From Sarcocystis neurona (lineage: Eukaryota > Apicomplexa > Conoidasida > Eucoccidiorida > Sarcocystidae), in the NCBI GenBank assembly GCA_000727475.1, contig KL647322.1, forward strand, positions 465,834-529,833: a stretch of 64,000 bases of DNA. Reading direction: 5' to 3'. The notes under the pieces were generated by a model. It did no database searches and had not been told where the DNA came from. It saw only the letters and a program-made list of their open reading frames with translations. A program made the translations under genes and the position numbers. Of the stretch, positions 50,178 through 61,644 are shown one piece after another (the stretch's first letter is position 1; each line of letters begins with the position of its first letter).

Positions 50178-52749
50178 ATGGTCCTCATGTCGGTGAGGTC
50201 GGGACTAGGAATATGGCTTTGCATTTTTTCGCTTACGGTGCTCCTCTTGTGGTTTCATCAGTCTGTCGATGTGGGGCACGTCAGCTGCATACGAGCAATT
50301 CAGCATGTAGACAGTCTGTTGCCGGTCTCAAGAGCCACCTTTAGTAGAGGGGGGCGACAGCCGGTGGGTGTGTTTCGACGTTACGGGAGGCTGTCAAATA
50401 ATTGGAGTTGGTTTCGGCGGGTTTCGGCAGGTGATAAACTTGCAGCCGTTTTAGGAGATGGAGATGAAACAGTTTGCACAGCCAGTTTACTGGATAGACA
50501 GGATGGAAAGGCGCTTCCAGGCTGGCGTTTTTCCAGGCTTTTGTCTTTCGTAAAGGGAAACCATCGCCTTTTCCAAGGGAGAAATGTTAACGGGGATATT
50601 AACCACGTAAAGCTTGACCACGGTCCCTACGAACTGCTCAGGCATAAAATCGCGCAAGTGAAATACGCTCAAGCAGGTGCCTGGCCGCACTTTTTCGCAG
50701 CAGTGGCTGCCGAGGGCTTGAACTGGCATCTCGCCAGCCCAAAGTGGCAAACCCGCGCAAGGCCTTTCGGACTTACCGTTCATTATAGAGTGAGTTTCAT
50801 AATTTGTTTCTGTAAGGGATCTTTGTGCCAAGCACTGGAAAGCCCATGCAGTCCGACAGACACGCAGATCCGTTAACAAGATGTCAAGCGATAAGCGGGG
50901 GCCCGTTGTCTTAAGTGCAAATGGAATACTCGTGCAGTGTCCTTGGCTGCCGTATGATACAAGTAATTGCCAAGGGGAACGAACAGGATGCGGTACACAA
51001 TTACCACCCCTCTTTCATCTAATATATATATATATGTATGTGTATATTTGTATCGTGTTCGGATGGTATCTGTATCGTGACGGAGTTCCGTTTTACTTTG
51101 CGAGTTGGACAGCCCGTCGATGATGTGTGTGCTGATGATGCGTTCCGCACTGTGGTAGTTAACAATGTAGACGTAGTATGTGTACGAAGAAGCCGTCCAC
51201 CCAGGGCGTTTGAGGGGCTGTCTGAGCAGGTGTGAACGTGAACTACAACGGTTTCGTGGAGACGGTCAGTTTTTGTGTACGCCTTCGCACGCGAGCAGAG
51301 GGGGTCTGAGTATGTAGTCGTTTGTTTGACCGTGCACCGTGGGTTTCTCGTGCATCATTATATTGTGTATATCTTTGGTCCTGCGTACGCGAGAAATGTG
51401 TAACGGTGTGGTACTTTGTGAAGACGTGGGACGGCGCGCACCTGCTCGAGGGCTGCCCTTCAGCCTTGACAAGTGAGCTGCATACATAGAACTGAGCGAG
51501 TCCTATGCAGTCCGTGTACCAACAGCTGCTGAGGATGCGCTTGTTTTGGCGTCAGGACGCTGGCGGAGGAGGCGACTGCATGTATTTATCTGTCGCCGCA
51601 GCCCTAGCAGAGGTTGCAAATCAGTTCCCCAACCTGCAGGGAATGGACGTACGACGGTTGCGGGAGGCTGCGGGCCGTGGGGTCGTAAGGCATATGAGTC
51701 TGCTAAACGGTAAGACATGTGAAAGAGTGACATTTGTTAGGAAGTGTGAGTCTGGTGAGAGGCTGCTGATTTACGGAACACGCCAGGTTTTACTCTGCGC
51801 ATCTACAGGTGGGCCGGCTACTCAAGAGGAGAAGGATGAATTCATGGGTATTTTGACAGTTTATGCGGCAATGGAGGATGCCGAAGACTGGCAGGATAGA
51901 TGGTCGCCGGCATCGATTTTGAACAAAGATGAATACGTTAACTCTGCGGGTACGTATTATTTCAGTTCTGCCTTGGGACTCACGCCCCTCTGTGCCCGCT
52001 GCACACTGGTCCGAATTTTCGTGAGGAGCTACGATCAGAAGCACAGTGATGCTCACTGCTGTGCGAGTACTTGCTGAAAGTTGGTCTCCGTGTGGCGCCG
52101 CTTAAGTTAAGCGTTGGTTCCGGCATGCCGTCGCGGTGCACAGGTGTTTCTTGTCTGTCTTGCTCTTTCTCCCGTCGTAGGTGTGAAAGTGCAGACGGAC
52201 ACGCCGGAGAGGAAGGCGCAGGCTTTGTACTTCGAAATCACTCGCCCTGGTTCAACGCACTGGGGCTCGGGGCAGGATTTATGGGGCATTGAACGAGCAC
52301 TGAACGTTCACTTCATCGTGCTAGACGAGTCCGGAGTCATCTACCCGCTGGCATCCCGAACTGAACTTCTTCGACCGCTTTACATTTTACTTTACCACCG
52401 CGTAAGAGCTTCGAATCACGTTGTCATCCACCGAAGACACGCTCACACAGTAGTATGTCTGGCACGTGTGGGCTCCGTTTGCTGCAGGCTGCGCATCTCG
52501 AATTAATCGTTGGGCTGCACGAGTGATTTTGGTGAAAATCATGAGCGTCCGAGTGTCTTTCGTTTGTGTGCGTGCATGCAACAGATCGGCCATTTCCAGC
52601 GGGCGGGCATCAAAAGTGATCAAACGGGTATACGCTCTGCATTTCCAGCGAATGAACTTCCGGATTTTCTACACTGTATTCACATCGTGGACTGTCACTC
52701 CCCTGTATATCCTACAGGGGGCCTGCCCCTGCAGTCTGCACCTGTATAG
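50178..52749 (+). CDS. OTU-family cysteine protease with N-terminal membrane anchor, four exons
   Basis: Exons are 50178-50789, 51511-51949, 52181-52401 and 52585-52749; all phases agree and give 478 aa. The ATG has a strong context (GCCACCATGG). Residues about 9-27 form one hydrophobic helix (LGIWLCIFSLTVLLLW), so the protein is probably a type II membrane protein or secreted. An unassigned basic region follows (to about 204). The OTU domain begins near 210: the nucleophile motif GGGGDCMYLS places Cys at about 227. Later come STHWGSGQDLWGIERALNVH and IYPL in exon 3, typical of the OTU core. The candidate catalytic His is in IGHFQ (about 427), followed by AFPANELPDFL. OTU enzymes cleave ubiquitin or ubiquitin-like proteins. 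The Asp three residues before the Cys in classical DGxC motifs is Gly here. An extra exon inside the 721-bp first intron is possible. Confidence 0.8.
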
Positions 52750-54337
52750 GCGCGACCGTGCTCTTACGTAGTTATTCACAGTTATGGTTTTGGTTACAGA
52801 CGCATGGCGCGGTACTCACACCGAACGGCAGGGGTGGAACGGACCTCTGCGCATCTAGGTCGTAGGTGCTTCAACCGTAGCATCATCGCAGAAGCTTTTG
52901 GGTGAAAGTGTGCTTGTTATCTCTTTGGGGGGATGTTTTTGTAAGGTGGTGCTAACGTATTATGTCAGAGAGCGCTTCTAGGGAACTTAGAAAAGTCGCA
53001 GTTTGTAGAAGTCTGTCTGGAGATGAACCAAAGCGGGATTGCAGATGGCACACCAAGGAGTGAAGATGACCGTGGTCACACGTACTTCAGCGTAACGGTT
53101 GGGGGTGTAGGTGGGATGTGCTTTTCTGTGCGAAGTTGCTTAGGTCGAAAGGTCTCTGGCAACAGTACGATTCACGGAAGTGTCTGTGGTGGGAAATTTC
53201 CATGGAGCATGCTAATAATTTATCAGAGTAGCTCTTTCGGTACTTCTTATACGACACGGCTGCAAAGACCGGTTTGAAAAGACGGCGCACAGGACGATGA
53301 GGCACACGCGAAGACGTAGCAGCCGACCACACACACTGTCGAACGCTGCACGTGCCATTCCATCATTGTTTTGCGTATTCATTTTCACGGAGTTTGTATT
53401 GTGTGCCTTTACTGTCAACGCCAGCAGATTCCTGATTTCTTATTTCGTATTATGGCGTGGTTGCCTGTATACCTCGTACGTAAGAACGCGTTCTGCAGAG
53501 GGAGGGGGGATACCAAGGCCTATCAGTATACGGCAGCAGTGGTACCCGCTAAAGCACATTTCGTCTGCGCTGTCTCAGCCGACGTGTGTCAAGAGCACGT
53601 TTTCACGCGCGACACTATAGAGCATCCCTTACATCGGAACGACGTGACTGTGTGGTGAAAAGTACTGACTGCGCTATAGTGGCACCTGGTTTCAGCGTTT
53701 TCCTCGGTGTCCACCTGGTATATAAGGCAGACGCTGGTATTGGGGGCACTCCTCAGCCGCTGCTACGCAACAAGTGGTGAATGATGAAAACCATCAGAAC
53801 CACAAGCTATATAAAGGCACGCGGCAGAATGATTCCTCTGAAGAGTGTGCATTCCGAAAAATAAACGCAGGTGTGTAGCCTGCCACTGAAGGTGCCACGC
53901 TTTTGTTATTAAACTTCCGCAACGTATATCTCGCGCGCAGCGAGATGACAACAGAAGGCGCTCACCCAGCTTTGGAGTGAAAGTCTCTGCCTGTTTTCAA
54001 ACTCTACCCACAGTCGGGGGCAGGAAACGCCGACACGTACGCGCTCCGTTCAGTGTGAAAAGTGGACAAGCAACAGTGCCACAGCACAAAATGCACTCGA
54101 AGGAGGAGAGCCCCGCTGTACTCGACGGTCACTGTACCATAGAGCATCCGTCACATCGGAAACGTGGTTAACTGGTGAAAAGTACTGAATGCGCTATAGT
54201 GGCACCTGGTTTCAGCGTTTTCCTCGGTGTCTACCTGGTATATAAGGCAGACGCTGGTATTGGGGGCACTCCTCAGCCGCTGCTACGCAACAAGTGGTGA
54301 ATGATGAAAGCAGAACCACACACTGTTCTTCCTTCAA
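52750..54337. other. Region between convergent OTU and phosphodiesterase genes
   Basis: This region holds the 3' flanks of both genes. No gene is supported. It contains two copies of a direct repeat of about 175 bp, listed separately. Confidence 0.6.
53614..54309. repeat. Direct repeat, two copies of about 175 bp
   Basis: Copies at 53614-53790 and 54136-54309 share ATAGAGCATCC, GGTGAAAAGTACTG, TGGCACCTGGTTTCAGCGTT and everything through CAACAAGTGGTGAATGATGAAA. Over the last 130 bp they are almost identical. A short frame (FSVFLGVxLVYKADAGIGGT, ending LLRNKW and a stop) stays open in both. A TATATAAG box-like string lies in each. Confidence 0.9.
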
Positions 54338-57300
54338 TCATTCGTCATTGTCGCACTCCGCATCAGGTCGTTTCTGTGACAGTACTGAGCGTCGTTCCTC
54401 TTCCTTGTCTTCTCCAGGCTCGCCAGAAAGATCCCTCCACTTCTGCAAATTCTTCTCTAGTCGGAAAATGCAGACGTTCCTGTTTGTTACACAAAGAACA
54501 CATAGTGTCTCCGTTTACCCTTCGGCAGGACAAGCTTCCTTATTCAAAATGCGTCCACGTTGGCAAGCATCAGGTATGTTGACTCACACTGGTAACTGAC
54601 GAGAACCACGTCACTCGTGCTGTGGGCTCCTGCGCTTCTGTACGTTTCAAGATCGCCAAGAGAATAGGGGAGTACTGTGGATTAACTGATGTCTAGACAG
54701 AACCTTGAACTTACGTGATTTTTTCGTCGGGTCCTTGAATTTCACTCACTTCGGTTAGCAAGGGCTGCAGACACAAGCAATTGGTGATCTGACGCAGAAC
54801 AATACAAACCTGCTTCGCGAAGAAGGCTGGTGCATTACAGACGCAGCAGAGTGAAAATGTAGGTCGTTCTGCGGATGCACATAATGCCTGCGAATTATCC
54901 TACACCACGGAGAATTAATATGCATGTCGTCACCTATTGAAAGTAGGTTCGAGACGGTATTGTAAAATATAAACGGGAAACAAACAACACTGAGAAGGCT
55001 GAAAAGGGTGTCCACGATTGGACGGGGACGACACAAAAACCCAGCATCAGATGCCTGTTCACCATTAACCCTTCGACACTACCGGCTATAATCGAGTAAC
55101 AACGGCTCCGCTCATCAGCTCCTACACTTACTGAACATCCCCCCCGAGTTGCTGATTTTTAATATTTCGATTACGCCGAAGTTCATCTGTTAGCAGCCGT
55201 GCTGCTACGTAGAAGCGGTACAGCGAAAGACTGGATGTTGTGCAGCACGGTAGCTGCGCGCGATGTCTACTTACGAGGACGACGAATTGAAGAAATCCGA
55301 CCTGTGATTTTGAAATATCGGCGTCGCGGACGCGATCACAAAGGAAGGAGACCGGCTGGTCATGAGCTCTTTCGTCGTCGCCTTGCAGAAACAATTCATC
55401 TGTCAGCAATTTACTCCATCTTAAGTGTTGCTCCCACGGAAGGGCTGCGTGGCCGAGGTCTGCTGCTTTGACGCATATAGATACAACCATCCTGAGGTGA
55501 ACAAGAACACAAGCGCGGATAATATAACCGAAAGACACAGCAATTACTCACGTCAACGCCGCTGTGGCAGTCAGTCTGCCTCTGCAGCTTGGACTGTGAG
55601 CTCGAGCAAATAAAGAACACCCTCATTGGTAATCAGGCTGGTGCTCACCATATATCGTCGGCACACTCGTAGTTCTTGCAACCAGGTGCTTTCCGATGGG
55701 TCTATACACCAAACAACAGACGTACAGAACATCACAATGATTGCTGCAACCGAAATAGGCTTATTTATCAACTTCAGCTTTTGGAGCACCATGAGTGTGC
55801 GGCAACGGCGGAGTGAAATGCGAAGAAGAACGCAGTTGCTTCTGCCCCTACTCGCCATTATGTCACCCTCATACTACGGACGAGGTGATGGAGGAGCTTC
55901 GTATTCTAAGTTTTTGTTGAAGACTCTCGCGGCGTCGTTCACGACGGCGCCCTACGCGCAGCTGTAACTCCCGTCATACTATACCCCGACTTGCTCTGTG
56001 TAGCATTTGTGGTATCCAGCTCTGAAACCTGTCAGATACAAAGCAGTCTCCTGGTCTTCCAGAGTCTGGATGAATGCTCCGACGCTAGCGGTAAGTTCTT
56101 AAGAGATCGTCTCACTCTGAAAAGGGAGATTTCCTCGAAATGTCTTTTCATATCTGTAGCCAGAATAATGCTAATGATAACTTTACGCATCTCCCGAAAC
56201 GTGTCGTCAGGAAGACTACACAGAATATTCATCTTTTCATTTGACAGAATTCTGAAGACGGAGGCGGCGTGGAAGTTCTCCAGCACTGAATTGTCGTTGT
56301 ACGTTGTGGCCAGTGGATGGCGAACATTTATCAAAAACTGATTACTTCGGCCTGCACGAAAAAGCATCTCGAAATGTAGGGACCATTCAGAGCTTTCAAT
56401 GCCAAGCCTCGAAACAATTATACACAATAGTCAAGAAACCGATTGCTTCGGCCTGCATGGAAAAGCATGTCGAAATGTATAGACTGTTCAGAGCTTTCAA
56501 AGTCGAGCAGCTCAGAACAATTATGCATGTGGGTAGCCAATTCCCCATACATCACCATACTTAATCTTTACCGTACCTTCACCCGTGTATGAACACTTCC
56601 GTGTTCTACATATGGCCACCAGAAACACACGTGTAACGACGTCAAAGAGATCTGTCAGGAATCGTCGGACGGCCACATGAGAATTCCACGTGGGCACGCA
56701 CCAGGGTGGCCTACGTCGTGGCAGAGAGTCGCGACGGCTATCGCAACTTCGTCCGTATCGCGAAGAAGGTCCCGCAGACCCACCATCGAAAGAAGACAGA
56801 AGGTCAGATGCGCGACCTGCACGATTAGCAGCATCCGTTACACCGTACCGACAAAACAGAAACAGAAACGGAGCTTCATCATAAAGGCGCGAGCGAAGCG
56901 GTGTTCCAAATGATCCCCAGTAATCTTGTTCCTACCTACGCCTGCATGGCCCACACTAGGAAAGTAAGTGCTCCACTTATGGAGAAAATAAAGCAGCCGT
57001 ACCTGAGCTCCGTGTGCTGAGTTGTGGTACGGATTCGGTAAATACTCCTGATGTACTCGTCCCAAAAAACGGTCGACGACAGGTTCCCGCACACGGATGT
57101 GTTGCGAATCCGTGTACGGTAAAAGCAGCGCACGCCCTACGTGGACAAAGAGGGGAGTTGTATCTGAGTCTTGGTGCTGCACTCACAACCCAGATATCAA
57201 GTCGCGGTGTACCTCCATCAACAGGGTAATGCACAACTGAGGAACTGGCTCACTGTCGTGAGTGGTTCCACCTGATAGAAAACCCGAGCGTCACCTCTGC

Positions 57301-60300
57301 ATTTTAAGCGAATGCAACAGACGGAGTGATATCATCTAACTGCATAGCTGTAAAATGAAGCTTACTCGTAAGAGGTCTAGACACCAATCACGCCCAACTT
57401 CCACAAGAAAGTCTCTATGCTCGTCAGGGCCAAGGTTAGCGGGTAATGAGGCGCGAGGCGTTTTGCTAGCCAAACCTTTCGAAGACGAACGGTTCGAAGT
57501 TACTGAGAAGTTACTAATATTTCTTGCTGGGCCAGTGCCTTCCTCTTCATCCTCGCCAAACAACTTCATGAAATCCCGACAGAAGGCTGTCCCTAGCTCT
57601 GAATGCCTGATTCGAAGCGGGTCTCTTCGGCTCATCAGCACAGCAGTAGCCCTGTTTAATCACATATTGCAGAAACAATGAGTCCACATCTATAGAATAC
57701 GAATATATATGCCGACGCGGACGTATACCGACATTGTATTGAGAAGTGAAAAGAATGCAGAGTCGATAAATCCACGGCACTGGCGTCCCGGCCTCCCCTC
57801 CACCATACGTTTGCGGGTGGTGTTTCTCATACAAACGAGAACACACCGGGCACAGCTTTACAGAAAAATGGATGTGTTTTGTTTTCTCACGGCAGCAGAG
57901 CGCGCTCTATATCCTCCAGTTCACCGGTTGTCAATTTGCCGTGCTGTTTGCCCTTTTGAAGCACTTCCATCGCACTTCGAAGACAATTGTTGACGGTCTC
58001 TAGCCCAGCTTCCGGAGTGGCCGTCGGTCGCAAAAGACGGCGCTCCAGCTCCTCGACGCGCCGTGTGCTGCTCTGTGTATATCAAAGAAACGAGTTAAGA
58101 ACGCAGAAAAGAACAACATGCTGGGGGAACACAAACATACAGCAGCCGCGAGCCTCCCGCAGTAACAAAGTCTTGACGAAATACGCTTCATGCGCCTACC
58201 GGTAATACACTGGCGCATGTCTCTACGTACTCCCCCAAAGAACATACGCCACTTTTCTCGTACCTTCCAGTCAAGCCACACAGCCCTCGTACTGAGCTCT
58301 CGCTCGTACTTCGTTATGAGACAGACAACCGCGATAATAATGATCCACACCATATAACTGACAGCTGATCCGGTTTCCAGGAATTTGAAAGGCCCCCAAG
58401 CAAGCGCCAGCAGGAACACCGCAAAGCCCACTGCAACGTAGAGGACGGTTACCGGCCACGAAACTTTCAGACTGCAAACAAAGGACAAAAAGTGAGTAAC
58501 TCTGCTTCTGGTTCTCCACCACTTTAAGCGGGTCCGCCGGTCTCTTCTGCAAACACCCTTTACAATGCTACGCTGCTCCCGCTGGATATCGTGGCTGTAC
58601 ATGTGACGTAGTCAATTTATAGTATATTTGAGTGTCTGCGCGAAGGACCACAAGATTGCCTACGTAGTCTCCAGGGCAACCGTCAAACGAAGAGCCTCTT
58701 CGACAACACTAGGGCTATCAAAGCCACGTAGACATACCGGATAGGGAACATTAAGTTGTATACTAGCATTTGTACGGCCACGCTGGCCAACGTGTCTTCG
58801 AGGCATCTGTCTTGTACGAATAGAGCCAATTCCCGTTCTTGCGAGTACTCCATAATGGCTCGTGCTATGGCAGTTGGAATTACGCCGTTGACCAGGCAAA
58901 GAAATCCGCTCTGCAGAACAGAAAAGTGAACGTTCGTTAGCAAGTCATTCCAACACCAGATGAGGCATACGCACGCATTCCACACTACTACAAAAGCGCA
59001 TGCGCGAAACCAACCTACACACACCCTCTTCGGCCAGACACTTGTCTTGCGGATGACTTGATAGCTAGAAATAAATCTCCAGAAAAAACAGAGACCATGT
59101 GTACGCACACTTCCCCGGTAGAGCCTATTTTTGCCAGTACACTCGATGAGAATCTGCATGCATAATGCCAATGATCTTGCACTTTCTGTCCACCCGCTTA
59201 CCATCCGGAGGCTGCGCATTCGTGCGTCTGTTTGTACGTTCACACTAGAGCAATAGTCAATGCTGGCGCGAGCGCTCTACGAGGCATTCACATATGCGTA
59301 TGTGTGTGCGTTCGTCCTGCAGGAGTACTTAACGTTGACTCAGGAGTTCTCCGACGCCTTCACACAGTGCACGCAGCATATCAGTTAGTACCCTACTGAT
59401 AAACGTGTGTTGTACCAGGGCGTTGAATGCGCAAGAAGAGGATGGGAAATGCGACTTGCGGTGATGTTGACTAGCCGTCTGCGCGCAAGTTCCCACCGCG
59501 TCGCCTTCCACACATGAGCTTACCAAAGTTTGGAGCAGGGTCGTAATAAGTTCCATTTTTTTGCGTATGGCATATATTCCAGCGACGATCATCAAACAGA
59601 TCCAAATGACTGGTTGCATGGCAACAATAGCTTGATTGACTGTAAGGAGAATTGCCTTTGACTCGTGGATCGCACCTTGAACCTTAGATTTGTCTGAGCA
59701 TTTAGAGCAAATTCCTCCGTTTTGTGACTGTCGCGTAAATCCTTGAAAAACGAACTTTTAGAATGAATACAAGCGTGCTTTCTACAACAGTGCGCAGTAA
59801 GTGTGGCGTCTATGTCATTGTGGAGAGACACCGAGTCACTTTCGTGACACTCTTTACAATGATGCTTTTGAAACAACAACAACGGACAACGGCCTCTTGA
59901 TAGAGTGCACGCACAACTTTTGGGTGTACAATTGAACCGCATTTCTCAACTACAAACAAATGACATCCACTCCTGTTTCCACAGTCTCGCGGTTTCCTAA
60001 CGACTTTCGCAGAATGGATTCAACGAATAGCTAGCTTGTTCGCCATACAGGGGAAGGAGCACGTATGCTTGTCCTATATAGTGAATACTGCTCTAAAACA
60101 GCGTACTTCGAGTGCAAGCTCAGCCTAAGACGCATGCGACTTACAGTCGAAGCCTTCAGCGAGGATAATTTCAGATACTTCGAGGACGAAACACAACAGG
60201 GCGCCAATGACCACACGGAGCGGTAAGATTGACAAGACGTATTCAACAAACTCGTCTTCATCTTTTGCGTCTTGAAAGTACGGGAAAGGGAGGGTGCGCA

Positions 60301-61644
60301 TCTCGCACGCCTTGCGCTCTGTCCCACGTAACATCTGAGCAGGATCCATGCCCCAAAGCGTGCTGAAATAAGCCCATCGTGCCTCTGCAATTCTTCGAAA
60401 CTGTCCGTCTCCTCGGTCGGATGCGTCCTTTGTCGCTTCCTCTGCTGCCACCGAGGCAATTCCATGAAGAGTACTCACTACCATACTTGAGCATTTCGAC
60501 CCCGTAAGGCTCGCATGTGGCACGGGGCCGGAGGAGTGCCGCTGGACGAAGGAAGGCATACACATGGTTATCAATGAGAAACACACGGCATACGTCAGGC
60601 AGGACAGGGGACGCTTAGCCCCGCTCTGTGTCACAGTGCTAAAAAACCGCTGTAATACTACAGTTTCGGATTCATGGTATACTATTTGTCAACTCCCAAG
60701 TGTGATCGTGCTTCAGCTCTACTAAAGCTCAGCTTTCACTTACAGCAGACGGGGGATCCTGCAACATGAGAATGGCACAAGTACACAACCTGAATAGTGA
60801 ATATCGACTCTTGTTAAATCACCACAGTGCTTCAGGAGCATATTGCAACTACCTTCGTACAAAGTCTCAACACTCAAATACCGGCAATGCGCTCGGTAAT
60901 CTACGGCCACGAGCTTCTTCGACCACTAATACTTCTAATTGAACTCGTTAAAGTCTAGAAGTATAATGCCGGTATCTGCGTGCGTCGAAATTGAACAAGC
61001 AAACTACAAGGCCGAGGAACCATCTCTTTTCTTTATTTGAAAAGCCAACAATGGCCGTGGTGACACTGGGCTACGGAAAGAGTCACACGCCGTAGCTCCA
61101 CTTGATACTCTCAACGACACCTTACATGTTTGACAGAGGTGATATCAAGGGCACGAAAGGCTTCTGAGCTGACGACATCCTTCAGCCACCTGGGTGAGGA
61201 CTGATTCCACTGGCAGTCTACACAGGCCGATGCGTTGTTATTTGTACATGCAGAAGACTCTCCGGTTGTATGGGTGGTTTCGTGCACGGACCAACGCCGC
61301 GTCGCAGGGCCAGGGGAACCCATTGCGTTTGGTGTCCCTGCAGCGAAGCGAACAGTTAAGGGAAGATTCTTCCCTGCAGTTCCACTTGGCCGTTGCAAAG
61401 AAGAGGAAGCGGAGAAGGTCCTGTAGTATTTTGGCGGGCGACTGGGCCTGTAAAGCAGTTCAGGGACCGGCCGACTGTTGAGGCGGTCTTCGCCCGTTTG
61501 AAACCTCATTACGTCACCTCCGCTGTGAAATGCCAGCCGAGTTCCTTCCTCAGGAGTGGTGTGCTCAGAGACCGAGCCGAGTGGCACCCACTGGCCTCGA
61601 TGAAGGGCACCTGACGGCGGCCCTGAGCCCGAGTCGTCTGTCAT
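54338..61644 (-). CDS. Multi-pass membrane 3',5'-cyclic nucleotide phosphodiesterase, 14 exons
   Basis: The enzyme hydrolyses cAMP and/or cGMP. Exons in transcription order: 61126-61644, 60145-60625, 59524-59639, 58738-58910, 58264-58471, 57891-58072, 57366-57651, 57003-57176, 56702-56816, 56116-56351, 55649-55701, 55275-55491, 54715-54764, 54338-54479. All phases agree: 983 aa, within the range of Plasmodium PDEs. Residues 1-173 are polar and cytosolic-like. About six hydrophobic segments follow in exons 2-5 (for example LPLRVVIGALLCFVLE, VIWICLMIVAGIYAI, SYMVWIIIIAVVCLI). A coiled-coil-like linker is in exon 6. The catalytic domain runs from about 640 to 960: NPYHNSAH (His about 706), CHDVGHPG (His746/Asp747), FLINVRHPLATTYNDNSVLE, IILATDMKRHFE, KAADLGHA (Asp859) and SQVGFLQF (invariant Gln about 911). 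The metal-binding residues are intact. Nucleotide specificity cannot be read here. The least certain joints are exons 1-2, 6-7 and 13-14. Confidence 0.88.
56340..56527. repeat. 101-bp tandem duplication spanning the acceptor of phosphodiesterase exon 10
   Basis: Copy 1 (56340-56440) starts GATTACTTCGGCCTGCA and copy 2 (56441-56527) starts GATTGCTTCGGCCTGCA; both contain AAAAGCAT, TCGAAATGTA and TTCAGAGCTTTCAA. On the minus strand each carries a TGCAG|GCCGAAG acceptor followed by the first codons of exon 10. Confidence 0.9.

Noticed and set aside
56040..56146. Alternative continuation of phosphodiesterase exon 10 through a 31-bp intron into a small exon ending near 56040
   Set aside because: The phases fit, but 31 bp is too short for a normal intron. 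The exon at 55649-55701 also fits in phase and restores the expected acidic-Trp segment before KAADLGH.
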